DNA of 64,000 bases from Ceratopteris richardii (GCA_020310875.1 CM035432.1:94818467-94882466); one strand, 5' to 3'. Positions 41,901-53,261 are shown, numbered from the stretch's first letter. Made by a program: numbers and translations. Notes: generated from the sequence alone by a model not told the origin.

Positions 41901-43278
41901 CTCTTTAATTCCCAAAAATTTCAATGTGTTTTTGTCCCCTTCTATGATATTTTTTCTATTGTTTCTAATGTTCTGTCTAAGCTATAAAAGTATCAAATTC
42001 CTAATCTAAGCAAGAATAAGAAAGATACACAAGTGTATGGACTAAGCTAATGCAGATCATATATGCTCAGGCTCAGGCAACAAAATCAATCTTTTTGTTT
42101 AAAGTGTGTGGAGCAATGCAAAAAATTCAAAGAACTTGAAATGCTAGTACCTGGAATATCTGATCTGACGCTGTCAGAAAGAATTTATTACTCTTAAAAT
42201 ATTTTAGAAAATTAAAAGATTAATTGATTAATATAAGTTTGGTTAAATTATGAAAATTTAACCAAACTTATATTAAATTTTGATCTTAAATTTTGCAGGA
42301 AAAGAAGTTGTTGATCAGTAACAAGAAGGGAAGTATTTATCCAAATGTTTTCTTAATATTATTTAAGGGTTTAGATGATAAATCAAGGGTTAGCTAAGGG
42401 GTAAATTTTAATCAATTTTGCAGGAAAAGAAGTTGTTGATCAATAACAAGAAGGAAAGTATTTATCCAAATGTTTTCTTAATATTATTTAAGGCTTTAGA
42501 TGATAAAACAAGGGTTAGCTAAGGGATAAACTGAGTTTTGGATGAAAATATGAAGATAATTAAGGGTTAATTATAGGTTTTGATAATACTCTAGCTAAAT
42601 ATTAAGGGTAAATAAGGGTTAATTAAAAGTCTTGATCATGTTTTAAAGGGTTACAAGGGTAATTATGGGTTAAATGTATGTTCTAGCTAAATTGCAAGGA
42701 TTAAATGTATGTTTTGAGCATGAATTATAGGGTTCTAGTTAAGTTCTAAGGTTAATTATGGGTTAAATATACATCCTAGAGGGTTATGGAAGGTTAGAAA
42801 ATAGGTTTATGGGTTAGTTGAAGTTATTTGATGTGGTTTAAAGTTAGTTGTAGGGTAAACTTAAGGTTAAATGATTAAATAAGTGGGTTATAGTCTATAA
42901 ATAAATTATTAAATAGGTTAATTATATCTTAAGGAACCTTAGCAAATTAATAGGAATATATATTAATTATTTATTTCCCCTAAGCCTAAGGTAATAATTA
43001 AAATGGGTTAAATTAAATCTTAGTCTAAGGTATAGTATTTATTCTACAGTTTAGTATTTAAATAAATAAAAAAGAAGAAGTAAAAGGTTATTTAAAATCT
43101 AAAGTTTTTGGTCCATTGAATATTTAATTGGTTGGTTGAAAATTGGGGAAAACCACATAAAGGAAATTTCCACGCCTATTTTGTTGTTGGATTGTTGTTG
43201 AGTTAAAGAGGAGTCAAATTAGGTAGTTGGTTCAGTTATCTAAAGGATATTGTAGGCTATGGTGGGCTACTCTCATCT

Positions 43279-43286
43279 ATTTAAAG
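43279..43286 (+). promoter_or_regulatory. TATA box of element F LTR1
   Basis: CTATTTAAAGAGGGAG is conserved in all LTR copies (also near 50101, 54449 and 62387). A short hairpin TGTCAG-N4-CTGACA follows about 95 bp downstream in copies 2-4; copy 1 has one stem mismatch. Confidence 0.6.
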
Positions 43287-43581
43287 AGGGAGTACGTGCT
43301 CACAAGTTCATGTGTTTTTTTTCAGGTACTTAATTCTTCTCTAGACTATAGTCATATTTGTACTTAGCTTTATGTCAGTCCTATGACAGGAGGAGAGAGA
43401 AGGCCATCTCTCTTGTCCTTCAATTTATGAAAAGCAAAATTTTTTAGGAAGTGTAGAGATTTATTTTCTGATTTTTCTTTCTTTCCCCTCTTCTTTTTCC
43501 CTTCTTCTTGCCTCTCCCTTTTTTATCTAAAAGAAAATTTTTCCCCCTCTCTCTCCCTCCCTTTCTCTGCCGGCGGCGCAG

Positions 43582-43603
43582 CTCTACTGCGCGCGCAGCA
43601 GAG
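43582..43603. repeat. CG-core palindrome next to (GA)n, copy 1
   Basis: Two 11-nt halves, CTCTACTGCGC and GCGCAGCAGAG, pair with one mismatch. It directly precedes a short GA tract (43599-43632). Equivalent sites lie at 50404-50425, 54751-54772 and 62691-62712, each with one or two substitutions from a perfect 22-bp palindrome. Confidence 0.85.
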
Positions 43604-43714
43604 AGAGAGAGAAAGAGAGAACAGTAGAGAGAGAGTTTTAGTTTTAAATTTTTTATTTTATTTGTTTTTTTCTTTCTTCTTTTTCTCCCTCCTTCTCCCT
43701 CTCTTTCTCTGCAA

Positions 43715-43734
43715 CCGACGGACGCAGCCGTCGG
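43715..43734. repeat. Second hairpin of element F LTR1
   Basis: CCGACGG, ACGCAG, CCGTCGG: a perfect 7-bp stem with a 6-nt loop, followed within 5 bp by a second GA-rich tract (43739-43855). Equivalents lie at 50955-50974 (perfect), 55334-55353 and 62832-62851 (one CpG transition each). Confidence 0.85.
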
Positions 43735-44649
43735 CGTAGTAGAGAGAGAGAGAAAGAGAGAGAGAGAGTGATAGAGAGAAAGAGAGAGAGAGAGAGAGTG
43801 ATAGAGAGAAAGAGATAGAGAGAGAGAGAAAGAGAGAGAGAGAAAGAGAGATAAGGGTTTTTTGGGTTTTTTTATATTTTATTGTCTTATGATTTTATTA
43901 TATATTCTATGTTTTAGTAGTTCATATTTTATATGTTTTATTTTCTTAAATTAATATAACTAATATATGAAAGAAATATGAATTATAAATGTATATTATG
44001 AATGAAAATGATTTATTTATTTATGAATATATATGATTTATGTATAAGTATTTATATATGTATGTGAATATATATGTTTTAATATATGTATGTGTAAGTA
44101 TGTACTTATGTGTGTATGTTTTAATTAGTTCAGTTTTATGTACTAAGTTTTAATTTTTTTGCATTTAAATTATGAGATGCATATGCATTAAGTATGAGAT
44201 GAATGATATGAATGAATAATGAATTTATTAAGAAATGGAGGGTGTGAAGGGTACATGTGTGTTTATTTAATGAAATTGATTTCATATATTTCTTTTATGA
44301 GTTTCAGGTTACCAGAAGGAGGGTCTATTTAGTTTCTAACCTTACCTTTCTCCAAGATTCTATTACATTATCTAAACTTTTCTTTATCCATTCACTTAAC
44401 CTAACCATTCTTAGCCTATTCATTTCTTTACCCTACCCATAACCTAAGCTTCTTCAACTTGATAGATACCTAAGTTCTTTTACCCAAGTACCAAGATAGT
44501 GCATGTTAGATATTAGGATATGCACCCATGTTAATTTAATGTATGAACCATGTTAGTTATTAGAGCATGTTAGTGCATATTAGATGTTAGAAATTTATGC
44601 ATCTAAGTTAATGCATGCTAATTAAAGTATGTATTTAAGTTGTTATGTA

Positions 44650-44935
44650 TATTACATGTATGTGTATGCATGTATATGTTAGTATGTGTTAGTATTTGTT
44701 CATGCATGTATATGTTAGTATGTGTTAGTATATGTTCATGCATATATATGTTAGTATGTGTTAGTATTTGTTCATGCATGTATATGTTAGTATGTGTTAG
44801 TATTTGTTCATGCATGTATATGTTAGTATGTGTTAGTATTTGTTCATGCATGTATATGTTAGTATGTGTTAGTATATGTCCATCAATGTACATGTTAGTG
44901 TATGTTCATATATGTATATGTTAGTATAGTATGCA
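44650..44935. repeat. 36-bp minisatellite, copy in LTR1
   Basis: About seven units of a 36-bp motif (CATGCATGTATATGTTAGTA followed by TGTGTTAGTATTTGTT). Because 36 is a multiple of three, it yields 90-codon open frames on both strands without coding meaning. Also at 51883-52170, 56263-56550 and 63766-64000. Confidence 0.95.
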
Positions 44936-45080
44936 TATGTGACCTGAAGTTTGAAAAGCAGAGATTGTCCTTAGTTTGAAACTTTTATTAGCTTGTATAG
45001 GCTATCTTTTAGATTGTCATTTATAAACATCATCCTTGAGGTTGTATAGGACTTTGGTTATTAATTTAGTATCATCTTTT

Positions 45081-45413
45081 ATGTCTAAAGAAAGTTCTTC
45101 GAATAGTTCCTTTCTACCTTCATCAACTTTTGAATTGTTGTTTCCAAAACCAATAGAAGATAAAGAATCAATAAAAGAAGTAATAGTAGAAGAATCTTTG
45201 CACGATCCTAGGACAACTATAACTTTACTTTCTACTGTTCCTCCTAGTGTTAGTGAAGAAAATTTTCCTCCAACTGTAGATAGAAACGTAGAAAATATCC
45301 AAGAAGAAACAAACAAAACTATAAAAGATCAAATAGTTAGTGAAAAGATTATCCTACCTTCTTATTTTGACGCAGTTGAACTTTATAGGAACGCTTCACC
45401 TTACGGACCTTAG
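45081..45413 (+). CDS. Unknown 110-codon ORF upstream of the element F PBS region
   Basis: The frame runs from ATG 45081 (MSKESSSNSSFLPSSTFELL) to ASPYGP and the stop TAG at 45411. It is hydrophilic, rich in Ser, Glu and Ile, with no domain that I recognise. The same frame is open in copy 3 (57292-57624), with a few amino-acid differences, and broken by an insertion in copy 2. Differences between copies are mostly non-synonymous, so selection is not evident. It may be a leader ORF or an exon spliced toward gag. Confidence 0.4.
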   Translation: MSKESSSNSSFLPSSTFELLFPKPIEDKESIKEVIVEESLHDPRTTITLLSTVPPSVSEENFPPTVDRNVENIQEETNKTIKDQIVSEKIILPSYFDAVELYRNASPYGP

Positions 45414-45452
45414 GAAAAGTCGCGCGCACACTTTGAACCCGACGTGAAACAA

Positions 45453-45468
45453 TGGCACAGCAGGACAG
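45453..45468 (+). other. Putative primer-binding site of element F
   Basis: TGGCACAGCAGGACAG follows ...GTGAAACA with one base between. I cannot match it to a particular tRNA. An alternative in copies 2 and 3 is TGCGCCGTTAGCGAGG upstream, which resembles the TGGCGCCGTTGCCGGGG site of many plant gypsy elements; it is deleted in copy 1. Confidence 0.35.
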
Positions 45469-45834
45469 GTATAAACATTTCTTCTCTTCTTGCATATGCA
45501 TCCGCTTGGTTAGGCTACGTGGTTGCAGCGGCTTGAGGTGATTGTCTTGCAGTGGCAGAAATTATAAACCTTGTAATTCCCTGGCTATTGAGGGCTGAGC
45601 TTATGCTCTGAGCGCCTCCACGGGAATAGGCAAGTAGAAAACTTCATCTCTACACCCTTACCATCAACATTTTAAAGAAGAACGTTTGCACATTTATCCA
45701 TTAGCAATTAATGTATTAGATTTTGATCATATTAAAAATTGTATAAATTTTCACAGTCACTCTTTGAGCCTCTTCTTCGATTCAGATTGCAGGTATTGAT
45801 CTATCCTCTAATACTTCTTTTTTCTCAAATATCA

Positions 45835-46908
45835 ATGGGTAAAAAGAAAGCAGATAATTTAAATACACATAAAAAGAACTCTTCTATGGAGGGTTTAATT
45901 AAGAATGCAAATTTGGGACTTAAAACACAAGTCAAAGATTTAGAGGATAAGCTAAACTCATCAAATCAAGCAAGATTTAAAGAAGTATTTCTGTTAATTG
46001 ACAAGTTAAGTGAGTTTTCAAATTCAAATAGTGTGATGTGTGGGATTTTACAAGAAATTGTTAAAAAATTAAAGATCCAAATAGATGATTTGACCAAACA
46101 AGTCAATGCACTACCTAACTGCAAGTGCAAACATGAAAAAAGTTTATCTCCAAAGTTGCCTAATGAATCCCATAAGAATGAGTATAGGAGATCCACCTAT
46201 AGGGCTATGAATAGAAAAGTATATCCCTTAAGATGTTTTTGGTGTGACCAACTAGGTCATATGTACGAGGATTGTGTTGCTTATAATAATGCATGTCAAA
46301 ATCACTTAGTCATTACACATGACCTTAAGATTTGTGATCATCAAACACAACTACCTTTGCGTTTAAATTTAGGTCGAGGAGGGATGATAGACTACTTTAA
46401 CGAAACAAAATTTAGTTCTAAAACCAAACTTCAAATACAATGGAAACCAAAGAGTCATGATGAAAGCAATGTATGTCAATCAAATTTTATAAACACCAAG
46501 ATTGTGACTAAAAGTGAATGCTTGAACAAGGATCAAAACCTTGTTAAACCTAAATCTATGAGTAACATTGATATTCAAACTACATCTAAGGATCAAGATA
46601 CATTGGAAAAGATTATGAAAGAAGAAGATGTAAGGATAAAAGATGATGAAAATGAACAATTAATTGATGGAAATAAAGACATACATGTGGTTAAAACAGA
46701 ACCTAAAGTCACAGGAAATGACAATAAATGTGACCAAAATAAAAATGATGAAAGAATAGTACAAACATTTGAAGATGAAAATCTTCAAATTCAATTAGAA
46801 CATGACAAGAATATGGAAAAATGGATACAAGAAGCCATATGCAAGATTGAAAATAATATCAAAAACTCATCTAAAGTTAAGAAAAAGGATAAGAATTTAA
46901 GAGAATAG
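45835..46908 (+). CDS. Element F gag-like protein with CCHC zinc knuckle
   Basis: 358 codons from ATG in ATCAATGGG; an in-frame upstream extension to 45739 is less likely. After a lysine-rich start (MGKKKADNLNTHKKNSS) come helical segments LKTQVKDLEDKLNSSNQARF and IVKKLKIQIDDLTKQVNALP. The zinc knuckle is RCFWCDQLGHMYEDC (CX2CX4HX4C). LRLNLGRGGMIDYFNE follows, a pattern I know downstream of the knuckle in plant gypsy gag proteins. The C-terminal third is lysine/glutamate-rich. It probably binds element RNA. Copy 2 is cut at 53937, and copy 3 has a one-base insertion. Confidence 0.75.
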   Translation: MGKKKADNLNTHKKNSSMEGLIKNANLGLKTQVKDLEDKLNSSNQARFKEVFLLIDKLSEFSNSNSVMCGILQEIVKKLKIQIDDLTKQVNALPNCKCKHEKSLSPKLPNESHKNEYRRSTYRAMNRKVYPLRCFWCDQLGHMYEDCVAYNNACQNHLVITHDLKICDHQTQLPLRLNLGRGGMIDYFNETKFSSKTKLQIQWKPKSHDESNVCQSNFINTKIVTKSECLNKDQNLVKPKSMSNIDIQTTSKDQDTLEKIMKEEDVRIKDDENEQLIDGNKDIHVVKTEPKVTGNDNKCDQNKNDERIVQTFEDENLQIQLEHDKNMEKWIQEAICKIENNIKNSSKVKKKDKNLRE

Positions 46909-48405
46909 TTTTATTATGATGGAATTGTTTATTGAAGATAAAACTTTTAATTTTTGTTATTGCTTGGTGTATATATGCCTGTTTTCCTAAAGTTGAGAAA
47001 CATATACCTAAATTGTTTTGTTTTATGAAGTTTTTATGCTTGGAAAAGTTAGTTAAAAGCTTATGAGAAAGTTTTACATTATGATTTACTTAACCAAAAG
47101 AATACTAAAATATGAAAACACAAAGTTTGTTGATTATAAATTAAACTTAAACATGTTTGAAATTATATGCATAATATGCTTGCAAATAAGTTTGATCAAT
47201 ATGCTTGTCATTTCCTAAACTTATGATACCAAAGATGCTATTCTATACTAAAAATATAATTATCCATTCAGATAGGATGATAATAATTATGCTGATATAC
47301 TACCCACTATGAATTTCGTTCTTATGATGAGAATGCCCATATTTTATGCTTTTCTATTGATAATAAGCTTTCTAATTATAAATAGTATTATAAAAATGAT
47401 GTTACTAAACTTATGATGAACTTATTATTTTCTTCCTTTCACAAATAAAAAGAAATCTATTATGATGAACAATTATGAAGAACAATATTATAATGAAATG
47501 ATGAATATTTTGAATAAAATGATTTTGTTCACAACAAATATGATGGTTATATTATACTATGAGCATTATGATTTTTTTGAAATTTATGAACTTTGTTTCA
47601 AAGGTTGAAAATGCTAATGTGAAATTTATGAATTTATGAATTTATGAATTTTGTTTATGAATTATACCCACTATGACTTCTTATGATGAAAATTGTGACA
47701 TGATGAAGATGAATCATATGAATTTCTATTTGCAAGATAAATGATAATGAAGATTACTTGTTTTGTAGCTTCTACTTTATGAGTGCTTACAGGTTGTGAA
47801 GATGAATTGATCAAAGTAATTGAAGAATTTTTTTGCCAAAAGTTCTGATGAACTTAAAGAGAACTGAAGATGGAGACAATATAGATCAAGAAAAAGAGTT
47901 AAACTATTTAAAAAGAGAAATAATGAAGAATATGAAATTGAAGAAAATGATGCTGATGAAAATGAAGATGACAATTAAAAATCTATTTAAAAAATCAGGT
48001 GAAATAGTTTTGATTAGAGATTCTTTGATTTTTTGTGTATATGCATAAGCATTACTGCATGGATTAAAAGGATATGTTCCAATTTATTTAAAAAAATCAA
48101 GTAGAATTAAGATATAGAAATATCTGAAATATTTATGATTGAAGCATAATAACTCGTATTTATATGAACTGAATCAGGAAGTTAAATAGAAATTTTGGAA
48201 TTGGAAACTTGTAAAAGAAAAGGTAGCCTTATTTTGAATATATGTATATGCTTAAAAGAAATTTTATTCATTAGTAAATGGGATTTTGTATCTTGCTTTT
48301 ATTTTTTATGAGATATGACCTCAAAAAAAAAAAAAAAAAAAAAAAACTTCATACCCAATTTGCTTATATGTATGTGTCTGTTGTTAGTGTCCTATGTTGG
48401 GCTAG
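46909..48405. other. AT-rich non-coding part of INT1
   Basis: No gene seen. Multiple TATGAA/ATTATGA reiterations (for example ATTTATGAATTTATGAATTT near 47620) and a long A tract at 48319-48345 (shortened and broken in copy 3 near 60600). Confidence 0.6.
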
Positions 48406-48680
48406 TAGGCGGGTGGAACAACCTTGGTCGGGTGATCAAGGCCACGAGCTGCAGCTAGTTTCATCATAGGCCTAACCTATGTGTTGTCATGCGCCTGCAT
48501 GGGTCGGTAGGCGGGTGGAGTTACTCTGGTCGGGGGGTCAGAGCCACGAGCTGACGTCGATTTCATGTAGGGCTGACATAGTTTGTCGTGCGCTATGCCG
48601 ATTTGGTAGACAAGTGGAACAAACTTGGCCGGGTGGACAAGTCCAGGAGTCGCACCCAATTTCGGTATAGGCCGATTTGT
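48406..48680 (+). repeat. Three-fold ~100-bp repeat in element F 3' region, copy 1
   Basis: Units start at 48406, 48508 and 48607 (TAGGCGGGTGG or TAGACAAGTGG). Each contains GGTCGGG/GGCCGGG, a CCACGAGCTG-like core and a TTTC...TAGG end. The region is strikingly GC-rich against its AT-rich surroundings and is shared with gypsy D. Copy 3 is at 60681-60955. Confidence 0.9.
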
Positions 48681-49120
48681 AAAAAAATAAAATAAAGAAA
48701 AAGCTGAGTTGGGATGAAGCAAGAAAAATGATATGATTTAAGCAATAAAAAGAGAGTCAGACCATAGGAAATAAAGGTAGGAGGCATATAATTATGTTAT
48801 CTGATGGAAAAAGTTTTCTTTTTGTATATGCTGTTATGAAAGATAAGTTACCTATTCTAAACAAGTGACATGAACAGAAGAACTATAAAACTTATGATTT
48901 ATTCTTATAAATATTTGTTTAAATGTGGATTCAAAAATATGACATGATATTTTATAAATTATATCTATGTTGTTTTTTTTAAATGATTTGTACAAATCTT
49001 TTTAATTGCATAAAGTGTGAATGCATGATGTAATAAAATTTTGAAATTATTTAAACTTAATTTCAAAAGAATTTGATATGTTCCTTTTGAATCTCTAGGT
49101 TGGCCCATCGGGACGATGTG

Positions 49121-49139
49121 CAGGTTTAGTGGGGACGGA
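49121..49139 (+). other. Element F polypurine tract, copy 1
   Basis: CAGGTTTAGTGGGGACGGA precedes the LTR2 start; the equivalent in copy 3 (61397-61416) is AGGTTTAGTGTGGGCGGA. It is nearly identical to gypsy D. Confidence 0.75.
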
Positions 49140-50420
49140 TATCGGAAAGAATTTATTACTCTTAAAATATTTTAAAAAATTAAAAGATTAATTGATTAAT
49201 ATAAGTTTGGTTAAATTATGAAAATTTTCACTAATGTTTGATCTTAAAGTTTGCAGGAAAAGAAGTTGTTGATCAATAACAAGAAGGGAAGTATTTATCC
49301 AAATGTTTTCTTAATATTGTTTAAGGGTTTAGATGATAAATCAAGGGTTAGCTAAGGGGTAAACTGAGTTTTGGATGAAAATATAAAGATAATTAAGGGT
49401 TAATTATAGGTTTTGATAATACTCTAGCTAAATATTAAGGGTTAATTAAAAGTCTTGATCATGTTTTAAAGGGTTACAAGGGTAATTATTGGTTGAATGT
49501 ATGTTCTAGCTAAATTGCAAGGATTAAATGTATGTTTTGAGCATGAATTATAGGGTTCTAGTTAAGTTTTAAGGTTAATTATGGGTTAAATATTCATCCT
49601 AGAGGGTTATGGAAGGTTAGAAAATAGGTTTATGGGTTAGTTGAAGTTATTTGATGTGGTTTAAAGTTAGTTGTAGGGTAAACTTAAGGTTAAATGATTA
49701 AATAAGTGGGTTATAGTCTATAAATAAATTATTAAATAGGTTAATTATATCTTAAGGAACCTTAGCAAATTAATAGGAATATATATTAATTATTTATTTC
49801 CACTAAGCCTAAGGTAATAATTAAAATGGGTTAAATTAAATCTTAGTCTAAGGTATAGTAGTTATTCTAAAGTTTAGTATTTAAATAAATAAAAAAGAAG
49901 AAGTAAAAGGTTATTTAAAATCTAAAGTTTTTGGTCCATTGAATATTTAATTGGTTGGTTGAAAATTGGGGAAAACCACATAAAGGAAATTTCCACGCCT
50001 ATTTTGTTGTTGGATTGTTGTTGAGTTAAAGAGGAGTCAAATTAGGTAAATGGTTCAGTTATCTAAAGGATATTGTAGGCTATGGTGGGCTACTCTCATC
50101 TATTTAAAGAGGGAGTACGTGCTCACAAGTTCATGTGTTTTTTTTCAAGTACTTAATTCTTCTCTAGACTATAGTCATATTTGTACTTAGCTTTATGTCA
50201 GTTCTCTGACAGGAGGAGAGAGAAGGCCATCTCTCTTGTCCTTCAATTTATGAAAAGCAAATTTTTTTAGGAAGTGGAGAGATTTATTTTCTAATTTTTC
50301 TTTCTTTCCCCTCTTCTTTTTCCCTTCTTCTTGCCTCTCCCTTTTTTATCTAAAAGAAATTTTTTTCCCCTCTCTCTCCCCCCTTTCTTTGCCGGCGGTG
50401 CAGCTCTGCTGCGCGCACAG

Positions 50421-50873
<453 letters not shown>

Positions 50874-51882
50874 AGTTTTAGTTTTAAATTTTTTATTTTA
50901 TTTGTTTTTTTCTTTCTTCATTTTCTCCCTCCTTCTCCCTCTCTTTCTCTGCAACCGACGGACGCAGCCGTCGGTGCAGTAGAGAGAGAGAGAAAGAGAG
51001 AGAGAGTGATAGAGAGAAAGAGAGAGAGAGAGAGTGATAGAGAGAAAGAGATAGAGAGAGAGAGAGACAGAGAGAGAGAAAGAGAGATAAGGGTTTTTTG
51101 GGTTTTTTTATATTTTATTGCCTTATGATTTTATTATATATTCTATGTTTTAGTAATTCATATTTTATATGTTTTATTTTCTTAAATTAATATAACTAAT
51201 ATATGAAAGAAATATGAGTTATAAATGTATATTATGAATGAAAATGATTTATTTATTTATGAATATATATGATTTATGTATAAGTATTTATATATGTATG
51301 TGAATATATATGTTTTAATATATGTATGTGTAAGTATGTACTTATGTGTGTATGTTTTAATTAGTTCATTTTTATGTACTAAGTGTTAATGTTTTTGCAT
51401 TTAAATTATGAGATGCATATGCATTAAGTATGAGATGAATGGTATGAATGAATAATGAATTTATTAAGAAATGTAGGGTGTGAAGGGTACATGTGTGTTT
51501 ATTTAATGAAATTGATTTCATATATTTCTTTTATGAGTTTCAGGTTACCAGAAGGAGGGTCCATTTAGTTTCTAACCTTACCTTTCTCCAAGATTCTATT
51601 ACATTATCTAAACTTTTTCTTTATCCATTCACTTAACCTAACCATTCTTAGCCTATTCATTTCTTTACCCTACGCATAACCTAAGCTTCTTCAACTTGAT
51701 AGATACCTAAGTTCTTTTACCCAAGTACCAAGATAGTGCATGTTAGATATTAGGATATGCACCCATGTTAATTTAATGTATGAACCATGTTAGTTATTAG
51801 AGCATGTTAGTGCATATTAGAGCATGTTTATGCATCTAAGTTAATGCATGCTAATTAAAGTATGTATTTAAGTTGTTATGTA

Positions 51883-52170
51883 TATTACATGTATGTGTAT
51901 GCATGTATATGTTAGTATGTGTTAGTATTTGTTCATGCATGTATATGTTAGTATGTGTTAGTATATGTTCATGCATATATATGTTAGTATGTGTTAGTAT
52001 TTGTTCATGCATGTATATGTTAGTATGCGTTAGTATTTGTTCATGCATGTATATGTTATTATGTGTTAGTATTTGTTCATGCATGTATATGTTAGTATGT
52101 GTTAGTATATGTCCATGCATGTACATGTTAGTGTATGTTCATATATGTACATGTTAGTATAGTATGCATA
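51883..52170. repeat. 36-bp minisatellite, copy in LTR2
   Basis: Same 36-bp unit as at 44650-44935, about seven copies. Confidence 0.95.
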
Positions 52171-52540
52171 TGTGTATTAGTGTGTATGATAGTATAGTTC
52201 ATGCATGTGTGTGTTTATGCATGTGCATGTATGTTCATACATGTGTATGTTAGTGTATGTTCATGCATGTGTGTGTTTATGCATGTGCATGAATGTTTAT
52301 GCATGTATGTATGTTAATTAAAAAATGCATGTTTATCTATGAGTAAACAATGTATGTTGATGTATATTAAAATAATTATGTAGATGAATTATTTATTGTA
52401 ATATATCTATTTTAATAAAAGAATGTATTTAATATATATGTGTTGTAGAAAGATTAATTACTTTAGTGTTATTTAAAAAATGCTAAATGAGTGTTAAATT
52501 TTATAAAGATATACTTATTTCTCTCATGTGTTTTTTTTCA

Positions 52541-52715
52541 GATTTGATTTCTGAAGAATTGCAGCCTCTTCGTGAACTGAAGATTTGATTTCTGAAGAAT
52601 TGCAGCCTCTTGGTGAACTGAAGATTTGATTTCTGAAGAATTGCAGCCTCTTGGTGAACTGAAGATTTGATTTCTGAAGAACTGTAGCCTCTTGGTGAAC
52701 TGAAGGCTGTTGCCC
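52541..52715. repeat. 41-bp minisatellite in LTR2
   Basis: Four units of 41 bp beginning GATTTGATTTCTGAAGAATT, with GCAGCCTCTTGGTGAACTGA in each. A TTTTTTTTCAG splice-acceptor-like tract directly precedes the first unit, and another precedes the next block (52738). Equivalent at 56922-57096; deleted from copy 1. Confidence 0.95.
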
Positions 52716-52898
52716 TCTTTCATATGTGTTTTTTTTCAGAAAGCTATTGGTAAACTGGAGATACACATGTGACCTGAAGTTTGAAAAGCAGAGATTGTCC
52801 TTAGTTTGAAACTTTTATTAGCTTGTATAGGCTATCTTTTAGACTGTCATTTATAAACATCATCCTTGAGGTTGTATAGGACTTTGATTATTAATTTA

Positions 52899-53261
52899 GT
52901 ATCATCTTTTATGTCTAAAGAAAGTTCTTCAAATAGTTCCTTTCTACCTTCATCAACTTTTGAATTGTTGTTTCCAAAACCAATAGAAGATAAAGAATCA
53001 ATAAAAGAAGTAAATAGAAGATAAAGATAAATAGTATAAGAATCTTTGCACGATCCTAGGACAACTATAACTTTACTTTCTACTGTTCCTCCTAGTGTTA
53101 GTGAAGAAAATTTTCTTCCAACTGTAGATAGAAACGTAGAAAATATCCAAGAAGAAACAAACGAAACTATAAAAGATCAAATAGTTAGTGAAAAGATTAT
53201 CCTACCTTCTTATTTTGACGCAGTTGAACTTTATAGGAACGCTTCACCTTACGGACGTTAG
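52899..53261 (+). pseudogene. Copy 2 of the upstream ORF of element F, disrupted
   Basis: Corresponds to 45081-45413. An insertion near 53010-53035 (AATAGAAGATAAAGATAAAT) breaks the frame, leaving only the C-terminal 71 codons open. Confidence 0.6.

Larger units (their letters stand above)
36509..42171 (-). mobile_element. Ty3/gypsy element D, main part (gag to integrase)
   Basis: Minus-strand order is leader (about 42171-41900), gag (41900-39560), protease (about 39540-39480), RT (39278-38380), RNase H (38026-37700) and integrase (37360-36520). It is interrupted downstream by Copia E, and upstream element F begins at 42172. INT after RNase H is diagnostic of Ty3/gypsy. All domains are broken by stops and frameshifts. 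Confidence 0.88.
42172..45451 (+). repeat. Element F LTR1
   Basis: It begins TGTCAGAAAGAATTTATTAC next to gypsy D leader sequence. It includes a TAAGGGTTA-rich promoter-proximal region, TATTTAAAG at 43279, two hairpin/GA modules and a 36-bp minisatellite. It lacks about 600 bp present in LTR2 and LTR3. The right end at ...GTGAAACA is an inference. Confidence 0.65.
45452..49139 (+). mobile_element. Element F internal region INT1
   Basis: It contains the putative PBS region, the intact gag-like ORF (45835-46908), a 1.4-kb AT-rich non-coding stretch, the three-fold ~100-bp repeat (48406-48680) and the PPT (49121-49139). No pol motifs are found in any frame. Confidence 0.75.

Noticed and set aside
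43582-43603. Bacterial-type or CpG-island regulatory palindrome
   Set aside because: The GC-rich patch is short, part of the LTR and repeated identically in all LTRs, so it is better explained as an element-specific feature.
44618-44924. 94-codon Cys/Met-rich frame and its antisense partner
   Set aside because: The 36-bp minisatellite has a period divisible by three, so both strands stay open. No composition or context suggests a gene.
47777-48048. Small ORFs on both strands in the element F internal region
   Set aside because: Low-complexity Met/Lys or Ser/Phe frames over ATGAAG/ATGATG repeats, not conserved in length between copies 1 and 3.
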